Shown here: piece by piece, positions 1-8,994 of the stretch
Layout of the letters: each line of letters opens with the position of its first letter
Numbering within the stretch: position 1 is the stretch's first letter
Source: Plasticicumulans acidivorans
GTDB lineage: Bacteria; Pseudomonadota; Gammaproteobacteria; Competibacterales; Competibacteraceae
Direction: 5' to 3'
Assembly: GCF_003182095.1 (NCBI RefSeq)
Contig: NZ_QGTJ01000004.1
Location: 292,607 to 356,606 of the forward strand
DNA length: 64,000 nucleotides
The notes under the pieces: model-generated
The model's database searches: none
Seen by the model: the letters and a program-made list of their open reading frames with translations, nothing else
What the model was told of the DNA's origin: nothing
Made by a program: the position numbers and the translations under genes

Positions 1-2270
1 TGCAGCGCATCGTGCAGGAAGTCAACACCGCACACGATCTCGACGAGGCGCTGGCGCTGATCGTCGAGCGGGTCAAGGCGACGATGGCGGCTGACGTCTG
101 CTCGGTCTATCTGAGCGACGAGTCGCGGGCCGAATACGTGCTGATGGCGACCGACGGCCTGCGTCCCGGCGCCGTCGGCCGTGTGCGCATCCCTTTCGGT
201 AAGGGGCTCGTCGGCCTGTGCGCGAGCCGTGCCGAGCCGGTCAACGTCGAGAATGCGCCGGATCATCCGCAGTTCCTGTTCGTTGCCACCACCGGTGAAT
301 CGCCGTTTCACGGGTTTCTCGGCGTGCCGATCGTGCGCCGGCGCAAGGTGATGGGCGTACTCGTCGTGCAGCAGCGCCAGCAGCGCCGCTACGTCGACGA
401 CGAAGTTGCCTTCATGGTCACGCTCGCCGCACAGCTCGCCGGCTCGATCACGCAGGCGGAACTGCGCCAGGCGCTCGATCGCATGGATGTCGATGATTTC
501 GCCGGCACCCTGTTCGTCGAGGGCGTTGCCAGCGCACGCGGCCTGGGCATCGGTCAGGCGGTGGTGATCTTCACCGAGTCGAGCTTGTCTTCGGTGCCGG
601 ACAGGCCGGTCGGCCCGGATGACGTCGAGGCCGAATGCGAGCGCTTCCGCGCTGCAGTTGCCACCGAACTGGCCGAGCTGCGCGAACTCGGCACACGCAT
701 GGGGCGCATCCTGTCACCGGGCGATCAGGCGCTGTTCGATGCCTACGCGATGCTGCTCGGTTCAGACAGCCTGATGAACGGCACACTGGCCCGCGTGCGC
801 GCCGGCAACTGGGCGCCCGGCGCATTGCGCGACACGGTCGCCGAGTACGCGAACGTGTTCGAGGAGATGGACGACGCCTACCTGCGCGGTCGTGCCGCCG
901 ACATCCGCGATCTCGGTGACCGTTTGCTCAAGCGCCTGCGTGCCGGCGGGGCGACGGCGGCCACGGTCTATCCGGAGCGCTGCGTGCTGGTCGGCGAGGA
1001 GATCAACGTCTCGCAGCTGCTCGACGTGCCGCCGGAAAAACTGGTCGGCCTGGTCTCGGTGCGCGGCACCGGGGCTTCGCATGTCGCATTGCTGGCGCGT
1101 GGGCTGGGCATTCCGGCGGTGTTCGGTGTTTCCAGTGCGCCGCTGACCCGGCTCAACGGCCGCGAAGTCGTCGTCGACGGTTATTCGGCACGCATCTGCA
1201 TCCAGCCGGGAGCGGCGCTGCGTGAGGAATACCTCAAGCTCGCGCGCGAAGAGGCCGATCTGTCGCAGGGGCTGCAGGAGCTCAAGGACCAGCCGGCGAT
1301 GACGCCGGACGGCCATCGCGTCAGTCTACTGGCCAACTCCGGTCTGTTCGCCGATATCAACGCCGCGCGCGACAGCGGCGCCGAGGGTGTCGGCCTGTAC
1401 CGCTCGGAGATGCATTTTTTCCTGCGCGATCGTTTTCCCGGCGAGGACGAGCAGACCGAAACCTACGCCCGCGTGCTGGCCAGCATGGCGCCGCGGCCGG
1501 TGACGCTGCGCACGCTCGACGTCGGTGGCGACAAGCCGCTGCCGTATTTCCCGATCGAGGAGCAGAACCCGTTTCTCGGCTGGCGTGGCATCCGCATCTC
1601 GCTGGATCAGCCGGACATCTTCAAGACCCAGCTGCGGGCGATCCTGCGTGCTGCGGCGCAGACCGGTGCCGAGAACGTTTCGGTGCTGTTCCCGATGATT
1701 ACCGTCGTCGCCGAACTCGACGAGGCGCTGGAATTGCTGCGCCGGGCGCACGCCGAGCTGGCCGAGGATGGCGTGACCGTCAACATGCCGCGGGTCGGTG
1801 TGATGATCGAGGTGCCCGCCGCGGTCTGCCAGATCGAACTGCTGGCGCAGCGGGTGGACTTCGTCTCGGTCGGCTCCAACGATCTGACGCAGTACCTGCT
1901 GGCGGTCGACCGCAACAACGACCGCGTCGCCAAGCTCTACGACAGCCTGAACCCGGCCGTGCTCGGCGTCATGCAGTGGCTGGTCGAGCGGGCACGCCGG
2001 GTCGGCGTGCCGGTCAGCGTCTGCGGCGAGATGGCGGGCGATCCGGCCGCGGCCCTGCTGCTGCTCGGCATGGGTGTCGACAGCCTGTCGATGAGCCTGG
2101 GCAACCTGATGAAGGTCAAATGGATGATCCGCTCGGTGCCGCTGAGTGCTGCGCGCGACACCCTGACCGAGGCACTGACGCTCGACTGCGCGCAGAAGAT
2201 CCGTGCCCGCGTCGACGAGGCACTGCTAGCGCACGGGCTCGGCGCGCTGGTGCGCCCCGGGCGCAAGTGA
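1..2270 (+). CDS. ptsP: Phosphoenolpyruvate-protein phosphotransferase PtsP (EI-Ntr), 5' end outside window
   Basis: This is enzyme I of the nitrogen-related PTS: it takes phosphate from PEP onto a histidine and passes it to NPr. An N-terminal GAF domain (about residues 10-150 counted from the GTG at 12) is followed by the PEP-utiliser N-terminal domain, the swivelling domain and the C-terminal PEP-binding barrel. The phospho-accepting His is in GTGASHVALLARG, codon 1080-1082. The reading frame is open back to base 3 and encodes QRIVQEV, which matches the family's N-terminus (LRKIVQEV), so the true start lies a few codons upstream and the GTG at 12 is not the start. The gene is otherwise intact and ends in TGA. 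The next gene starts within 10 bases, so co-transcription is likely. Confidence 0.95.
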   Translation, partial: QRIVQEVNTAHDLDEALALIVERVKATMAADVCSVYLSDESRAEYVLMATDGLRPGAVGRVRIPFGKGLVGLCASRAEPVNVENAPDHPQFLFVATTGESPFHGFLGVPIVRRRKVMGVLVVQQRQQRRYVDDEVAFMVTLAAQLAGSITQAELRQALDRMDVDDFAGTLFVEGVASARGLGIGQAVVIFTESSLSSVPDRPVGPDDVEAECERFRAAVATELAELRELGTRMGRILSPGDQALFDAYAMLLGSDSLMNGTLARVRAGNWAPGALRDTVAEYANVFEEMDDAYLRGRAADIRDLGDRLLKRLRAGGATAATVYPERCVLVGEEINVSQLLDVPPEKLVGLVSVRGTGASHVALLARGLGIPAVFGVSSAPLTRLNGREVVVDGYSARICIQPGAALREEYLKLAREEADLSQGLQELKDQPAMTPDGHRVSLLANSGLFADINAARDSGAEGVGLYRSEMHFFLRDRFPGEDEQTETYARVLASMAPRPVTLRTLDVGGDKPLPYFPIEEQNPFLGWRGIRISLDQPDIFKTQLRAILRAAAQTGAENVSVLFPMITVVAELDEALELLRRAHAELAEDGVTVNMPRVGVMIEVPAAVCQIELLAQRVDFVSVGSNDLTQYLLAVDRNNDRVAKLYDSLNPAVLGVMQWLVERARRVGVPVSVCGEMAGDPAAALLLLGMGVDSLSMSLGNLMKVKWMIRSVPLSAARDTLTEALTLDCAQKIRARVDEALLAHGLGALVRPGRK

Positions 2271-2277
2271 TCGCGTG

Positions 2278-2982
2278 ATGCCCGAGCCCGTTCTCAGCCT
2301 GACGGCCGCCTGGTTCGTCGGTTTGGCCAGTACGCTGCACTGTGCCGGCATGTGCGGCGGTATCGTCGGTGCGCTGTCGCTCAGTTTGCCGGCGGCGGTG
2401 CGCGCCGATCGCCTGCGCTTCATCGGTTTCGTGCTGGCATACAATGCCGGCCGTCTTGCATCGTATGTCGTTGCCGGTGCGCTGGCCGGTGCTGTTGGTG
2501 CGGCGCTCGGAGCAGGCCTTGCGCTTGAGCCTGCACAGGGTGCGCTGCGCCTGCTGGCGGCGATCATGCTGGCGTGTATCGGTTTGTCGATCGCCGGCTG
2601 GCTGCCGCCGGTCGCGGCGATCGAACGTTTCGGCCAGCCGCTGTGGCGTCGTCTGGAACCGCTCGGGCGGCGCCTGCTGCCGGTACGCTCCTGGCCCGGA
2701 GCACTGGCCTTCGGGGCCGTCTGGGGCTGGCTGCCATGCGGACTGGTGTATTACATGCTCGCACTGGCCGCAGCGGCGGGCGGTGCTCTGTCCGGTGCGG
2801 CGACCATGCTGGCGTTCGGCGTCGGTACGCTGCCGGTGATGCTGCTGAGCGGCCTGCTGGCCGGCGGTCTGGCACGTCTGGGCGGAGTGCCGCGGTTGCG
2901 GCGCGTGGCGGGTCTGACGCTGGTGGTGCTCGGTGTGCTGACTGCCTGGCTACCGCCCGATCTGTTGCACGGAATATCGTAA
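2278..2982 (+). CDS. Sulfite exporter TauE/SafE family (UreH-like) membrane protein
   Basis: A polytopic inner-membrane protein of 234 residues with about six hydrophobic segments. It carries the paired-cysteine element HCAGMCGG near residue 22 and [11 protein letters not shown] near residue 145, both typical of the UreH/TauE-like group often found beside cytochrome cbb3 maturation genes. These features support metal or thiol-linked membrane transport or cofactor delivery, but the substrate cannot be read from sequence. ATG 2278 was preferred over the in-frame GTG at 2275; either lies just after the ptsP stop. Neighbours (ptsP, a sigma-54 activator) do not clarify its role. Confidence 0.75.
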   Translation: MPEPVLSLTAAWFVGLASTLHCAGMCGGIVGALSLSLPAAVRADRLRFIGFVLAYNAGRLASYVVAGALAGAVGAALGAGLALEPAQGALRLLAAIMLACIGLSIAGWLPPVAAIERFGQPLWRRLEPLGRRLLPVRSWPGALAFGAVWGWLPCGLVYYMLALAAAAGGALSGAATMLAFGVGTLPVMLLSGLLAGGLARLGGVPRLRRVAGLTLVVLGVLTAWLPPDLLHGIS

Positions 2983-3023
2983 GCGCGCCGCAAGGCACGC
3001 GTTTGCTGACGGAGAATGATCCG

Positions 3024-3986
3024 ATGGATGCCTTTGAACGCCTTCTGCTCGGTGAGGCCCCCGCGCTGCGGGAAGTGTGCAACGCCGCCCGCATCGTGGC
3101 GGCGACCGACGTCACCGTGCTGATCGAGGGCGAGAGTGGCACCGGCAAGGAGCTGTTCGCGCGGGCGCTGCACGAGCACAGCCGGCGTGCCGGGGCACCC
3201 TTCGTGTCGGTCAACTGTGCCGCGCTGCCGGAGACGCTGGCCGAGTCGCTGCTGTTCGGTCATGCCCGCGGCGCCTTCACCGGGGCTGTCGCCGAACATG
3301 CCGGTCATGTGCGCGAAGCCGACGGCGGCACGCTGTTCCTCGATGAACTGGCCGAGCTGCCGATGGGGGTGCAGGCAAAACTGCTGCGCTTCCTCGAATC
3401 CGGCGAGTTCCAGCCGGTCGGTCAGGCACGACCGGGCAAGGCCGATGTGCGCGTGGTTGCCGCGACGCATCGCGAGCTGCGCACCGAAGTCGCCGCCGGG
3501 CGTTTCCGTGCGGATCTGTATTACCGGCTGGCCGTGGTGCCCTTGCGCCTGCCCTCGCTGCGCGAGCGCGGCGCTGATGTCGAGCGCTTGGCCCAGGCGT
3601 TCTGCGAGGCGCTCGCCGAGCGCCACGGTGTTGCGGCTCCGCGCTGGTCGGCGGCGGCGCTCTCCGTGCTGCGCCGTTACGACTGGCCCGGTAACGTGCG
3701 CGAGCTGCGCAACCTGTGCGAGCGCATGGTGATCCTGTGCCCGGGGCGGACGCTCGGCGCAGAAAACCTGCCGGCCGAGCTGCTCGCCGGCGGTGGCGTG
3801 ATCGAAGACACGGCAGCCGCCTTCGCCCTGCCGGCATCCGGTGTGCGCCTCGATGATCTGGAACAGGGGCTGATCCGTCAGGCGCTGGAGCGCACCCAGG
3901 GCAATCGCAGTCGGGCTGCCCGCCTGCTCGGTATCACCCGCGATACCCTGCTGTATCGGCTGAAGAAATTCGCCATCGACGCCTGA
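3024..3986 (+). CDS. PspF-like sigma-54-dependent transcriptional activator without a sensory domain
   Basis: A 320-residue enhancer-binding protein made only of a AAA+ domain and a C-terminal Fis-type helix-turn-helix. Visible motifs are Walker A GESGTGKE (residues 36-43), the sigma-54 contact loop GAFTGA (83-88), Walker B GGTLFLDE (101-108) and the HTH around [20 protein letters not shown] near the C-terminus. There is no receiver, GAF or PAS domain, the architecture of PspF (about 325 aa), which is held in check by PspA binding. The ATG at 3024 has GGAG about 9 bases upstream; the longer open frame to 2574 runs through the preceding gene and is rejected. No psp operon adjoins it, but a PspA-family gene lies 18.7 kb away at 21755. 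Identity as PspF itself is inference. Confidence 0.8.
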   Translation: MDAFERLLLGEAPALREVCNAARIVAATDVTVLIEGESGTGKELFARALHEHSRRAGAPFVSVNCAALPETLAESLLFGHARGAFTGAVAEHAGHVREADGGTLFLDELAELPMGVQAKLLRFLESGEFQPVGQARPGKADVRVVAATHRELRTEVAAGRFRADLYYRLAVVPLRLPSLRERGADVERLAQAFCEALAERHGVAAPRWSAAALSVLRRYDWPGNVRELRNLCERMVILCPGRTLGAENLPAELLAGGGVIEDTAAAFALPASGVRLDDLEQGLIRQALERTQGNRSRAARLLGITRDTLLYRLKKFAIDA

Positions 3987-4002
3987 GCGGGCGCCGTCAT
4001 GC

Positions 4003-4038
4003 AAAGGCCCGCTGGCGTTGCCTCCAGCGGGCCTTTTT
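4003..4038 (+). terminator. Rho-independent terminator between the sigma-54 activator and dksA
   Basis: A perfect 10-bp stem (4006-4015 with 4024-4033) and an 8-base loop are followed by five T on the plus strand. Three A precede the stem, so it may also act weakly for the convergent dksA. Confidence 0.85.
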
Positions 4039-4053
4039 CGTGCAGGTTGCCGC

Positions 4054-4479
4054 TCAGGCGGCGTGCGACTTTTCCTTGATTTCTTCGACCTGCTTGCATT
4101 CGATGCACAGCTCGGCGGTGGGGCGGGCCTCCAGGCGGCGCAGGCCGATTTCCACACCGCAGCTCTCGCAGTAGCCGTATTCGTCGTTGGCGAGGCGCTG
4201 CATGGCTTTGTCGATCTTGCGCAGCAGCTTGCGTTCGCGGTCACGGGCACGCAGCTCCAGGGAGAATTCTTCCTCCTGGCTGGCGCGGTCGTTGGGGTCG
4301 GGCAGATTCAGGGGCTCGTCCTGCATGTGCGTGACGGTGCGCTGGCTGCCAGCCATCAGCTCCCGCTTCCAGGACAGCAGAATGTCGCGGAAATGCGCTT
4401 TCTGCCCTTCGCTCATGTATTCCTCGTCAGGCTGCGGCTGATACGGCGTAAAGCCCGAGAAACTGTCATCGAGAGCCAT
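4054..4479 (-). CDS. dksA: RNA polymerase-binding transcription factor DksA
   Basis: DksA inserts its coiled coil into the RNA polymerase secondary channel and works with ppGpp in the stringent response, notably at rRNA promoters. The 141-residue protein has the conserved coiled-coil tip DPNDRASQEEEF (residues 61-72) and a four-cysteine zinc finger with Cys104, Cys107, Cys125 and Cys128 (CESC and CIEC). The start at 4479 was chosen because GGAGG lies just upstream and the sequence then begins MALDDSFSGF; the open frame continues to 4665 without family similarity. It converges on the sigma-54 activator across a hairpin terminator. Probable rRNA promoters at the far end of this window would be natural targets, though that is general knowledge. 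Confidence 0.96.
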   Translation of the reverse strand: MALDDSFSGFTPYQPQPDEEYMSEGQKAHFRDILLSWKRELMAGSQRTVTHMQDEPLNLPDPNDRASQEEEFSLELRARDRERKLLRKIDKAMQRLANDEYGYCESCGVEIGLRRLEARPTAELCIECKQVEEIKEKSHAA

Positions 4480-4700
4480 CGTCGACCTCCATAAAAATGA
4501 ACGAATGCAAAAATGCGGTAGTCGGCTTCCGCAGGAAGCGGCGATCGAGAATTTCGTCGGGGGGCCGGCCGCAAGCGGCGGAATGAAATCACATATCGGG
4601 GGTTTGGGGAATGGTGAAGAGCTAGATTGCCGTATCGTGCAAAGGGGGTAACTGACCCATGACACTGCCTTTCACACCGATTGTGGCGGTCGGCACGAAA
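4480..4700. other. Promoter-proximal spacer between dksA and phoB
   Basis: No gene is seen in this part of the 314-base dksA-phoB gap. It presumably holds the dksA promoter, but I could not point to a convincing -35/-10 pair. The Pho-box sites for phoB begin immediately after it. Confidence 0.5.
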
Positions 4701-4748
4701 CTGTCATCGGACAGTCATTCAGTCGACGCGGAGTCATGCGGATGTCAT
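4701..4748 (+). promoter_or_regulatory. Two Pho-box-like PhoB sites upstream of phoB
   Basis: Pho boxes are two 7-base direct repeats (consensus CTGTCAT) separated by four bases. Here CTGTCAT (4701-4707), CGGA, then CAGTCAT (4712-4718) differs from consensus by one base over both repeats. A second, weaker unit follows: GAGTCAT (4731-4737), GCGG, ATGTCAT (4742-4748). The units are offset by 30 bases, close to three helical turns. A TTTAAT at 4758-4763 sits about ten bases after the last repeat, where the -10 of a PhoB-activated promoter is expected. This implies positive autoregulation of phoBR. Confidence 0.8.
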
Positions 4749-4793
4749 ATTCCTCACTTTTAATGCCGGCGCCTCATCGAGGAGCCCGTTGTC

Positions 4794-5486
4794 ATGAGTG
4801 AGAAACGCATTCTGGTCGTGGAAGACGAGCAGCCGATTCGCGAAATGGTCAGTTTCGCGCTCGGCAATGCCGGGTATGCGACTGCTGAAGCGGCGGATGC
4901 CCGCGCTGCACAGGCCATGATCGCCGATCGCCTGCCCGACCTGATCCTGCTCGATTGGATGCTGCCCGGTACCAGTGGCATCGAGTTCGCGCGGCGCCTG
5001 AAAAAAGACGAACTGACGCGCGAAGTGCCGATCATCATGCTGACCGCGCGCGCCGAAGAAGAAGACAAGATCCACGGTCTGGAAAGCGGCGCCGACGACT
5101 ACGTCACCAAGCCGTTCTCGCCGCGCGAGCTGGTGGCGCGGATCAAGGCGGTGTTGCGGCGCGGCGGTCCGCAGGCCGGTGAGGAAGCGCTGGAGGCGAA
5201 CGGCCTCAAGCTCGACCCGGTCAGCCATCGCGTCACTGCCGATGACGTCGACGTCGACATCGGCCCGACCGAATACCGTTTACTGGAGTTTTTCATGTCG
5301 CACCCGGAGCGGGTGTATTCGCGCTCGCAGCTGCTCGACCGTGTCTGGGGCAGCAATGTCTACGTCGAGGAGCGCACTGTCGACGTGCATATCCGCCGTT
5401 TGCGCAAGGCGCTGGAACCGACTCTGCACGATGCCCTGATCCAGACCGTGCGTGGTACCGGCTATCGTTTCTCCACGCGGGTCTGA
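4794..5486 (+). CDS. phoB: Phosphate regulon response regulator PhoB
   Basis: OmpR-family response regulator of 230 residues: receiver domain (residues 1-120) with phospho-acceptor Asp54 in [10 protein letters not shown], then a winged-helix DNA-binding domain (about 130-228) ending [10 protein letters not shown]. When phosphorylated by PhoR under low phosphate it binds Pho boxes and recruits RNA polymerase through sigma-70. Length and motifs match E. coli PhoB closely. The ATG follows AGGAG at 4780. phoR begins three bases after the stop, so the two genes form one operon, preceded by the Pho-box-like sites at 4701-4748. Confidence 0.97.
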   Translation: MSEKRILVVEDEQPIREMVSFALGNAGYATAEAADARAAQAMIADRLPDLILLDWMLPGTSGIEFARRLKKDELTREVPIIMLTARAEEEDKIHGLESGADDYVTKPFSPRELVARIKAVLRRGGPQAGEEALEANGLKLDPVSHRVTADDVDVDIGPTEYRLLEFFMSHPERVYSRSQLLDRVWGSNVYVEERTVDVHIRRLRKALEPTLHDALIQTVRGTGYRFSTRV

Positions 5487-5489
5487 CGT

Positions 5490-6821
5490 TTGCGCAGTCC
5501 TTGGCCATCTGCCGTGTGGCGCACGTTCGGTGCGCTGCTGTCCGGCGTGTTTCTGGGGTGGGAAGTCGATCACCCGTGGAGCGGACTGACGCTGGCAGCG
5601 CTGCTGCTGGTCGCCTGGCATCTGCGCCAGCTGTATCGTTTCGAACGCTGGCTGCGTGATGACTGCCGCCGCCAGCGTCCGCAGGTCAGCGGCATCTGGG
5701 ATGAGCTCTACTACCACGTGCAGCGGCGCCGGCAGCGCCGGCGCGACACGGCCCGGCATCTGGTCGCCGTGCTGCGCAAGTTCCAGGAAGCGGCGCGCGC
5801 CATGCCCGATGGCACCATCGTCGTCGACGAAGGTGATGTCGTGCTGTGGTGCAATCCGGCCGCCGAGCGGCTGCTCGGCCTGCGTTCGCCGCAGGACATC
5901 GGCAGCCGTCTGACGTATCTGGTGCGCCATCCGAGCTTCGTGCAGTTCCTCGGCAAACACGAGTACCACGGCGTCTGCGATTTCCCGTCGCCGATCGCCG
6001 ACGGTCTGCCGCTGTCGGTGCGGGTCATCCCGTACGGTGAAGCGAACCGTCTGCTGATCGCCAGCGATGTGTCGCGCGTGCATCGCCTGGAGCAGGTGCG
6101 CCGCGACTTCGTCGCCAACGTTTCGCACGAGCTGCGCACACCGCTGACAGTGATCGGCGGCTATCTCGAAACCCTGCTCGACAGCGGCGATCTGTGCGCG
6201 CAGAAATGGGAGCAGCCGCTGCGGCGCATGCAGCAGCAGTCCGGGCGCATGCAGCACATCATCGAAGACCTGCTGATGCTGGCCAAGCTCGAAGGCCAGG
6301 GCGAGCGGGTGGCGATGCGGCCGGTGGCAGTGCCGGGCATGCTGGCGGCGATCGCCGAGGATGGCATTGCCTTGTCCGGTGAGCAGGGGCATGAGATTCG
6401 CGTCGAGGCCGATGGCGATCTCTGGCTGCTCGGGCATGAGCAGGAGCTGCGCAGCGCCTTCTCGAATCTGGTGTTCAATGCTGTGCGCCATACGCCGGCG
6501 GGACGTCGCATCGTCATCCGCTGGTATCAGGACGGACGCGGCCTGCACATGGAAGTCGAGGACAATGGCGAGGGCATCGCGCCGCATCACCTGCCGCGCC
6601 TGACCGAGCGCTTCTACCGCGTCGACCGCGGGCGCAATCGGGAGAGCGGCGGGACCGGGCTCGGGCTGGCGATCGTCAAGCATGTCATGAGCCGGCACGG
6701 CGGACAGCTGCGCATCACCAGCCAGGTGGGGGTTGGCAGTACGTTCGCCTGTGATTTTCCCGCCGAACTGGCGCTCGCGCGCAAGGTGGTGAGTCGCGGG
6801 AGCGGAGGACTCGGATCATGA
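5490..6821 (+). CDS. phoR: Phosphate regulon sensor histidine kinase PhoR
   Basis: Inner-membrane sensor kinase and phosphatase of PhoB, 443 residues. An N-terminal hydrophobic region (about 10-45) is followed by a charged linker, a PAS domain (about 95-200), a HisKA domain with His213 in NVSHELRTPL, and a HATPase domain with N, G1 and G2 boxes (NLVFNAVRHT, VEDNGEGI, GGTGLGLAIVKH). There is no large periplasmic loop, as in other PhoR, which senses phosphate through the Pst-PhoU complex. The start is a TTG at 5490, chosen because it directly follows phoB and aligns with the family N-terminus. It overlaps sixA by ATGA. Confidence 0.95.
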   Translation: MRSPWPSAVWRTFGALLSGVFLGWEVDHPWSGLTLAALLLVAWHLRQLYRFERWLRDDCRRQRPQVSGIWDELYYHVQRRRQRRRDTARHLVAVLRKFQEAARAMPDGTIVVDEGDVVLWCNPAAERLLGLRSPQDIGSRLTYLVRHPSFVQFLGKHEYHGVCDFPSPIADGLPLSVRVIPYGEANRLLIASDVSRVHRLEQVRRDFVANVSHELRTPLTVIGGYLETLLDSGDLCAQKWEQPLRRMQQQSGRMQHIIEDLLMLAKLEGQGERVAMRPVAVPGMLAAIAEDGIALSGEQGHEIRVEADGDLWLLGHEQELRSAFSNLVFNAVRHTPAGRRIVIRWYQDGRGLHMEVEDNGEGIAPHHLPRLTERFYRVDRGRNRESGGTGLGLAIVKHVMSRHGGQLRITSQVGVGSTFACDFPAELALARKVVSRGSGGLGS

Positions 6822-7327
6822 AACTGCTGGTGCTGAGACATGGGGTGGCGGAAGACGCCGAGGGCTTCATCCGCGCGGGCGGTCACGACGCCGAGCGCGC
6901 GCTGACCGATGAAGGCCTGCGCCGCATGCGCAAGGTGGCGAATCGCCTGCGCTCACAGCTCGATCGCCTGGACCGGATCGTCAGCAGCCCGTATCGCCGG
7001 GCGCTGGAAACCGCTGAGGTGCTCGCCGCGGCCTTCGGCGGGCCGACACCGGAGCGCATTGACGGCATGACGCCGGCCGATGATCCGGCCGAGCTGCTGG
7101 CCTGGCTCGGCGAGCAGTCGGCGGAGGCGTGCATCGCCGTGGTCGGCCACGAGCCGCACCTCGGGCGGCTGATCGGGTTGCTGCTGGGTGCTCAGTCGGC
7201 CCCCTCGCCGGTGCGGCTGCGCAAGGGCGGCAGTGCGCTGATCGAGTTCAACGGCAGCGCGACGGCTGGCGGCGGCGTGCTGCAGTGGCTGCTGACGTCG
7301 GCGCAGATGCGTGCCTTGCGCGACTGA
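6818..7327 (+). CDS. sixA: Phosphohistidine phosphatase SixA
   Basis: Small histidine-phosphatase-superfamily enzyme of 169 residues that removes phosphate from phosphohistidine. The catalytic RHG is at residues 7-9 (LVLRHGVAED, His8 nucleophile), with a second-half motif VVGHEPHLGRL. In E. coli SixA acts on NPr of the nitrogen PTS. That fits PtsP, which phosphorylates NPr, lying only about 4.5 kb upstream. The ATG overlaps the phoR stop by four bases, placing sixA in the phoBR transcription unit and so possibly under phosphate control. The functional link between PTS-Ntr and Pho here is inferred from gene placement. Confidence 0.9.
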   Translation: MKLLVLRHGVAEDAEGFIRAGGHDAERALTDEGLRRMRKVANRLRSQLDRLDRIVSSPYRRALETAEVLAAAFGGPTPERIDGMTPADDPAELLAWLGEQSAEACIAVVGHEPHLGRLIGLLLGAQSAPSPVRLRKGGSALIEFNGSATAGGGVLQWLLTSAQMRALRD

Positions 7328-7430
7328 TCCCGGCCTGATCCCGACTGATCATCCGCAGACCGGCGGGGGCGGCGGCACGTTACAGTAGCCGGGTTGTGTT
7401 CACGTCGCCGTCGCCAGAGAACCGTACGAC

Positions 7431-8918
7431 ATGCCTGCAGACTCCTTTGCCGCGATCGATCTCGGCTCGAACAGTTTCCACATGATTGTCGTGCGCGCCC
7501 ACGAGGCGCAGGTCCAGGTGCTCGATCGGCTGCGCGAGATGGTGCAGCTCGCCGCCGGACTCGACGAGCAGCAGCGCCTGTCAGCCACGGCTCAGCAGCG
7601 CGCACTCGACTGCCTGGCGCGCTTCGCGCAGCGCATTGCCCATCTGCCGCCCAGCCGCGTGCGCATCGTCGGTACCAATACCCTGCGTCAGGCGCGCAAC
7701 GGCGCGGCCTTCCTGGCGCGAGCCGAGGCCATTCTTGGTCATCGCATCGAAGTGATCAGCGGCATGGAAGAGGCGCGGTTGATCTACCTCGGTGTCGCGC
7801 ATACCACCGCGGGGCAGGGGCGGCGTCTGGTCGTCGATATCGGCGGCGGTTCGACCGAGCTGATCGTCGGTGAGCAGTTCGAGCCCCATCAGCTCGAAAG
7901 CCTGTACATGGGCTGCGTCAGCATGACCCGGCGCTGTTTCTCCGCCGGGCGTATCCGCGAAGCCGACCTCATCGCCGCCGAGCTCGCCGTGCGTCAGGAG
8001 CTGGAGCCGGTCGAGGCCGCCTTCCGCGCTCAGCGCTGGGATGAAGCCATCGGTGCGTCCGGCAGCATCAAGGCGATCCGCGACGTGCTGGTGTGGCTCG
8101 GCTGGTGCAGCGATGACATTACCGCCGAGGGCATGCAGCGGCTGCGCAGCGAGCTGCTCGCGGCCGATGCCGCTGCGCTGGCCAGCCGCTTCGATCTGTC
8201 CGCGGAGCGGGCCAGTGTGTTCGTCGGCGGCTTTGCCGTGCTCTATGGGATTTTCGAGTCATTGGGACTTGAGCGCATGCGCGTCTCCGATGGTGCGCTG
8301 CGCGAGGGGCTGATCTACGACCTGCTCGGTCGTGTGCGTCATGAGGACGTGCGGGCTCGTTCGGTTCGGGTGCTGGGCAGCCGCTTCGCCAGCGACGAGG
8401 CCCATGGTCAGCGCGTGGCGCAGACCGCCATGGCGCTGCGCGCGCAGGTGGCCGACGGCTGGGAGCTCGATGACGAGGATGATGTGTCTTTCCTGGCGTG
8501 GGCGGCGCAATTGCACGAAATCGGCCTGACGATCGCGCACAGCCAGTACCACAAACACGGCGGTTACATTCTGGCCAATGCCGATCTGCCGGGCTTTTCG
8601 CGCACCGAGCAGAGCGCGCTGGCCGCGCTGGTGCGTGGCCACCGGCGCAAGTTTCCACTCGATGTCTTCAATCAGCTGCCAGCCGTCCAGAACGAGCGCA
8701 TGCAGCGTTTGTGTGTCCTGCTGCGGCTCGCCTGTGTGCTGCACCGTTCGCGTTCGCGCGACCCGCTGCCGGCGCTGACGCTGGCTGCGGACGGGCACGC
8801 GTTGCGCTTGCTGCTGCCGCCGGGCTGGCTGGAGTCACATCCCTTGAGTTGTGCCGATCTGGAGGCGGAGGCCGGATGGCTCGCCGCCGCCGGCTGGACG
8901 CTCAATTTCGCCGGCTGA
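7431..8918 (+). CDS. ppx: Exopolyphosphatase (Ppx/GppA family)
   Basis: 495-residue Ppx/GppA phosphatase that releases phosphate from polyphosphate chains and, in GppA, from pppGpp. It has the sugar-kinase/actin-fold phosphate loops IDLGSNSFHM (residues 9-18) and VDIGGGSTELIVG (about 140), followed by a C-terminal HD-like helical region (about 310-495). Sequence alone does not separate Ppx from GppA; proximity to phoBR favours Ppx. A 103-base gap after sixA leaves room for its own promoter. No clear Pho box is seen in that gap. Confidence 0.88.
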   Translation: MPADSFAAIDLGSNSFHMIVVRAHEAQVQVLDRLREMVQLAAGLDEQQRLSATAQQRALDCLARFAQRIAHLPPSRVRIVGTNTLRQARNGAAFLARAEAILGHRIEVISGMEEARLIYLGVAHTTAGQGRRLVVDIGGGSTELIVGEQFEPHQLESLYMGCVSMTRRCFSAGRIREADLIAAELAVRQELEPVEAAFRAQRWDEAIGASGSIKAIRDVLVWLGWCSDDITAEGMQRLRSELLAADAAALASRFDLSAERASVFVGGFAVLYGIFESLGLERMRVSDGALREGLIYDLLGRVRHEDVRARSVRVLGSRFASDEAHGQRVAQTAMALRAQVADGWELDDEDDVSFLAWAAQLHEIGLTIAHSQYHKHGGYILANADLPGFSRTEQSALAALVRGHRRKFPLDVFNQLPAVQNERMQRLCVLLRLACVLHRSRSRDPLPALTLAADGHALRLLLPPGWLESHPLSCADLEAEAGWLAAAGWTLNFAG

Positions 8919-8944
8919 CGCGGCAAAGCGTCCATCATCGGGCC

Positions 8945-8980
8945 TCTGCAGCCCGTGCGTCTTCACGCTCGGGCTGTAGA
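8945..8980. terminator. Hairpin between convergent ppx and rhlB
   Basis: Outer arms at 8945-8955 and 8970-8980 pair over 11 bases with one wobble pair, and the inner sequence adds further pairs around a CTTC loop. There is no T-tract on either side, so intrinsic termination is uncertain. Its position between two convergent genes suggests a bidirectional transcript end. Confidence 0.5.
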
Positions 8981-8994
8981 GACGACGTTATCGA

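Noticed and set aside
2574..3023. A longer N-terminus for the sigma-54 activator
   Set aside because: The upstream residues are Arg/Ala-rich and overlap the TauE-like gene in another frame; the AAA+ domain begins directly after ATG 3024.
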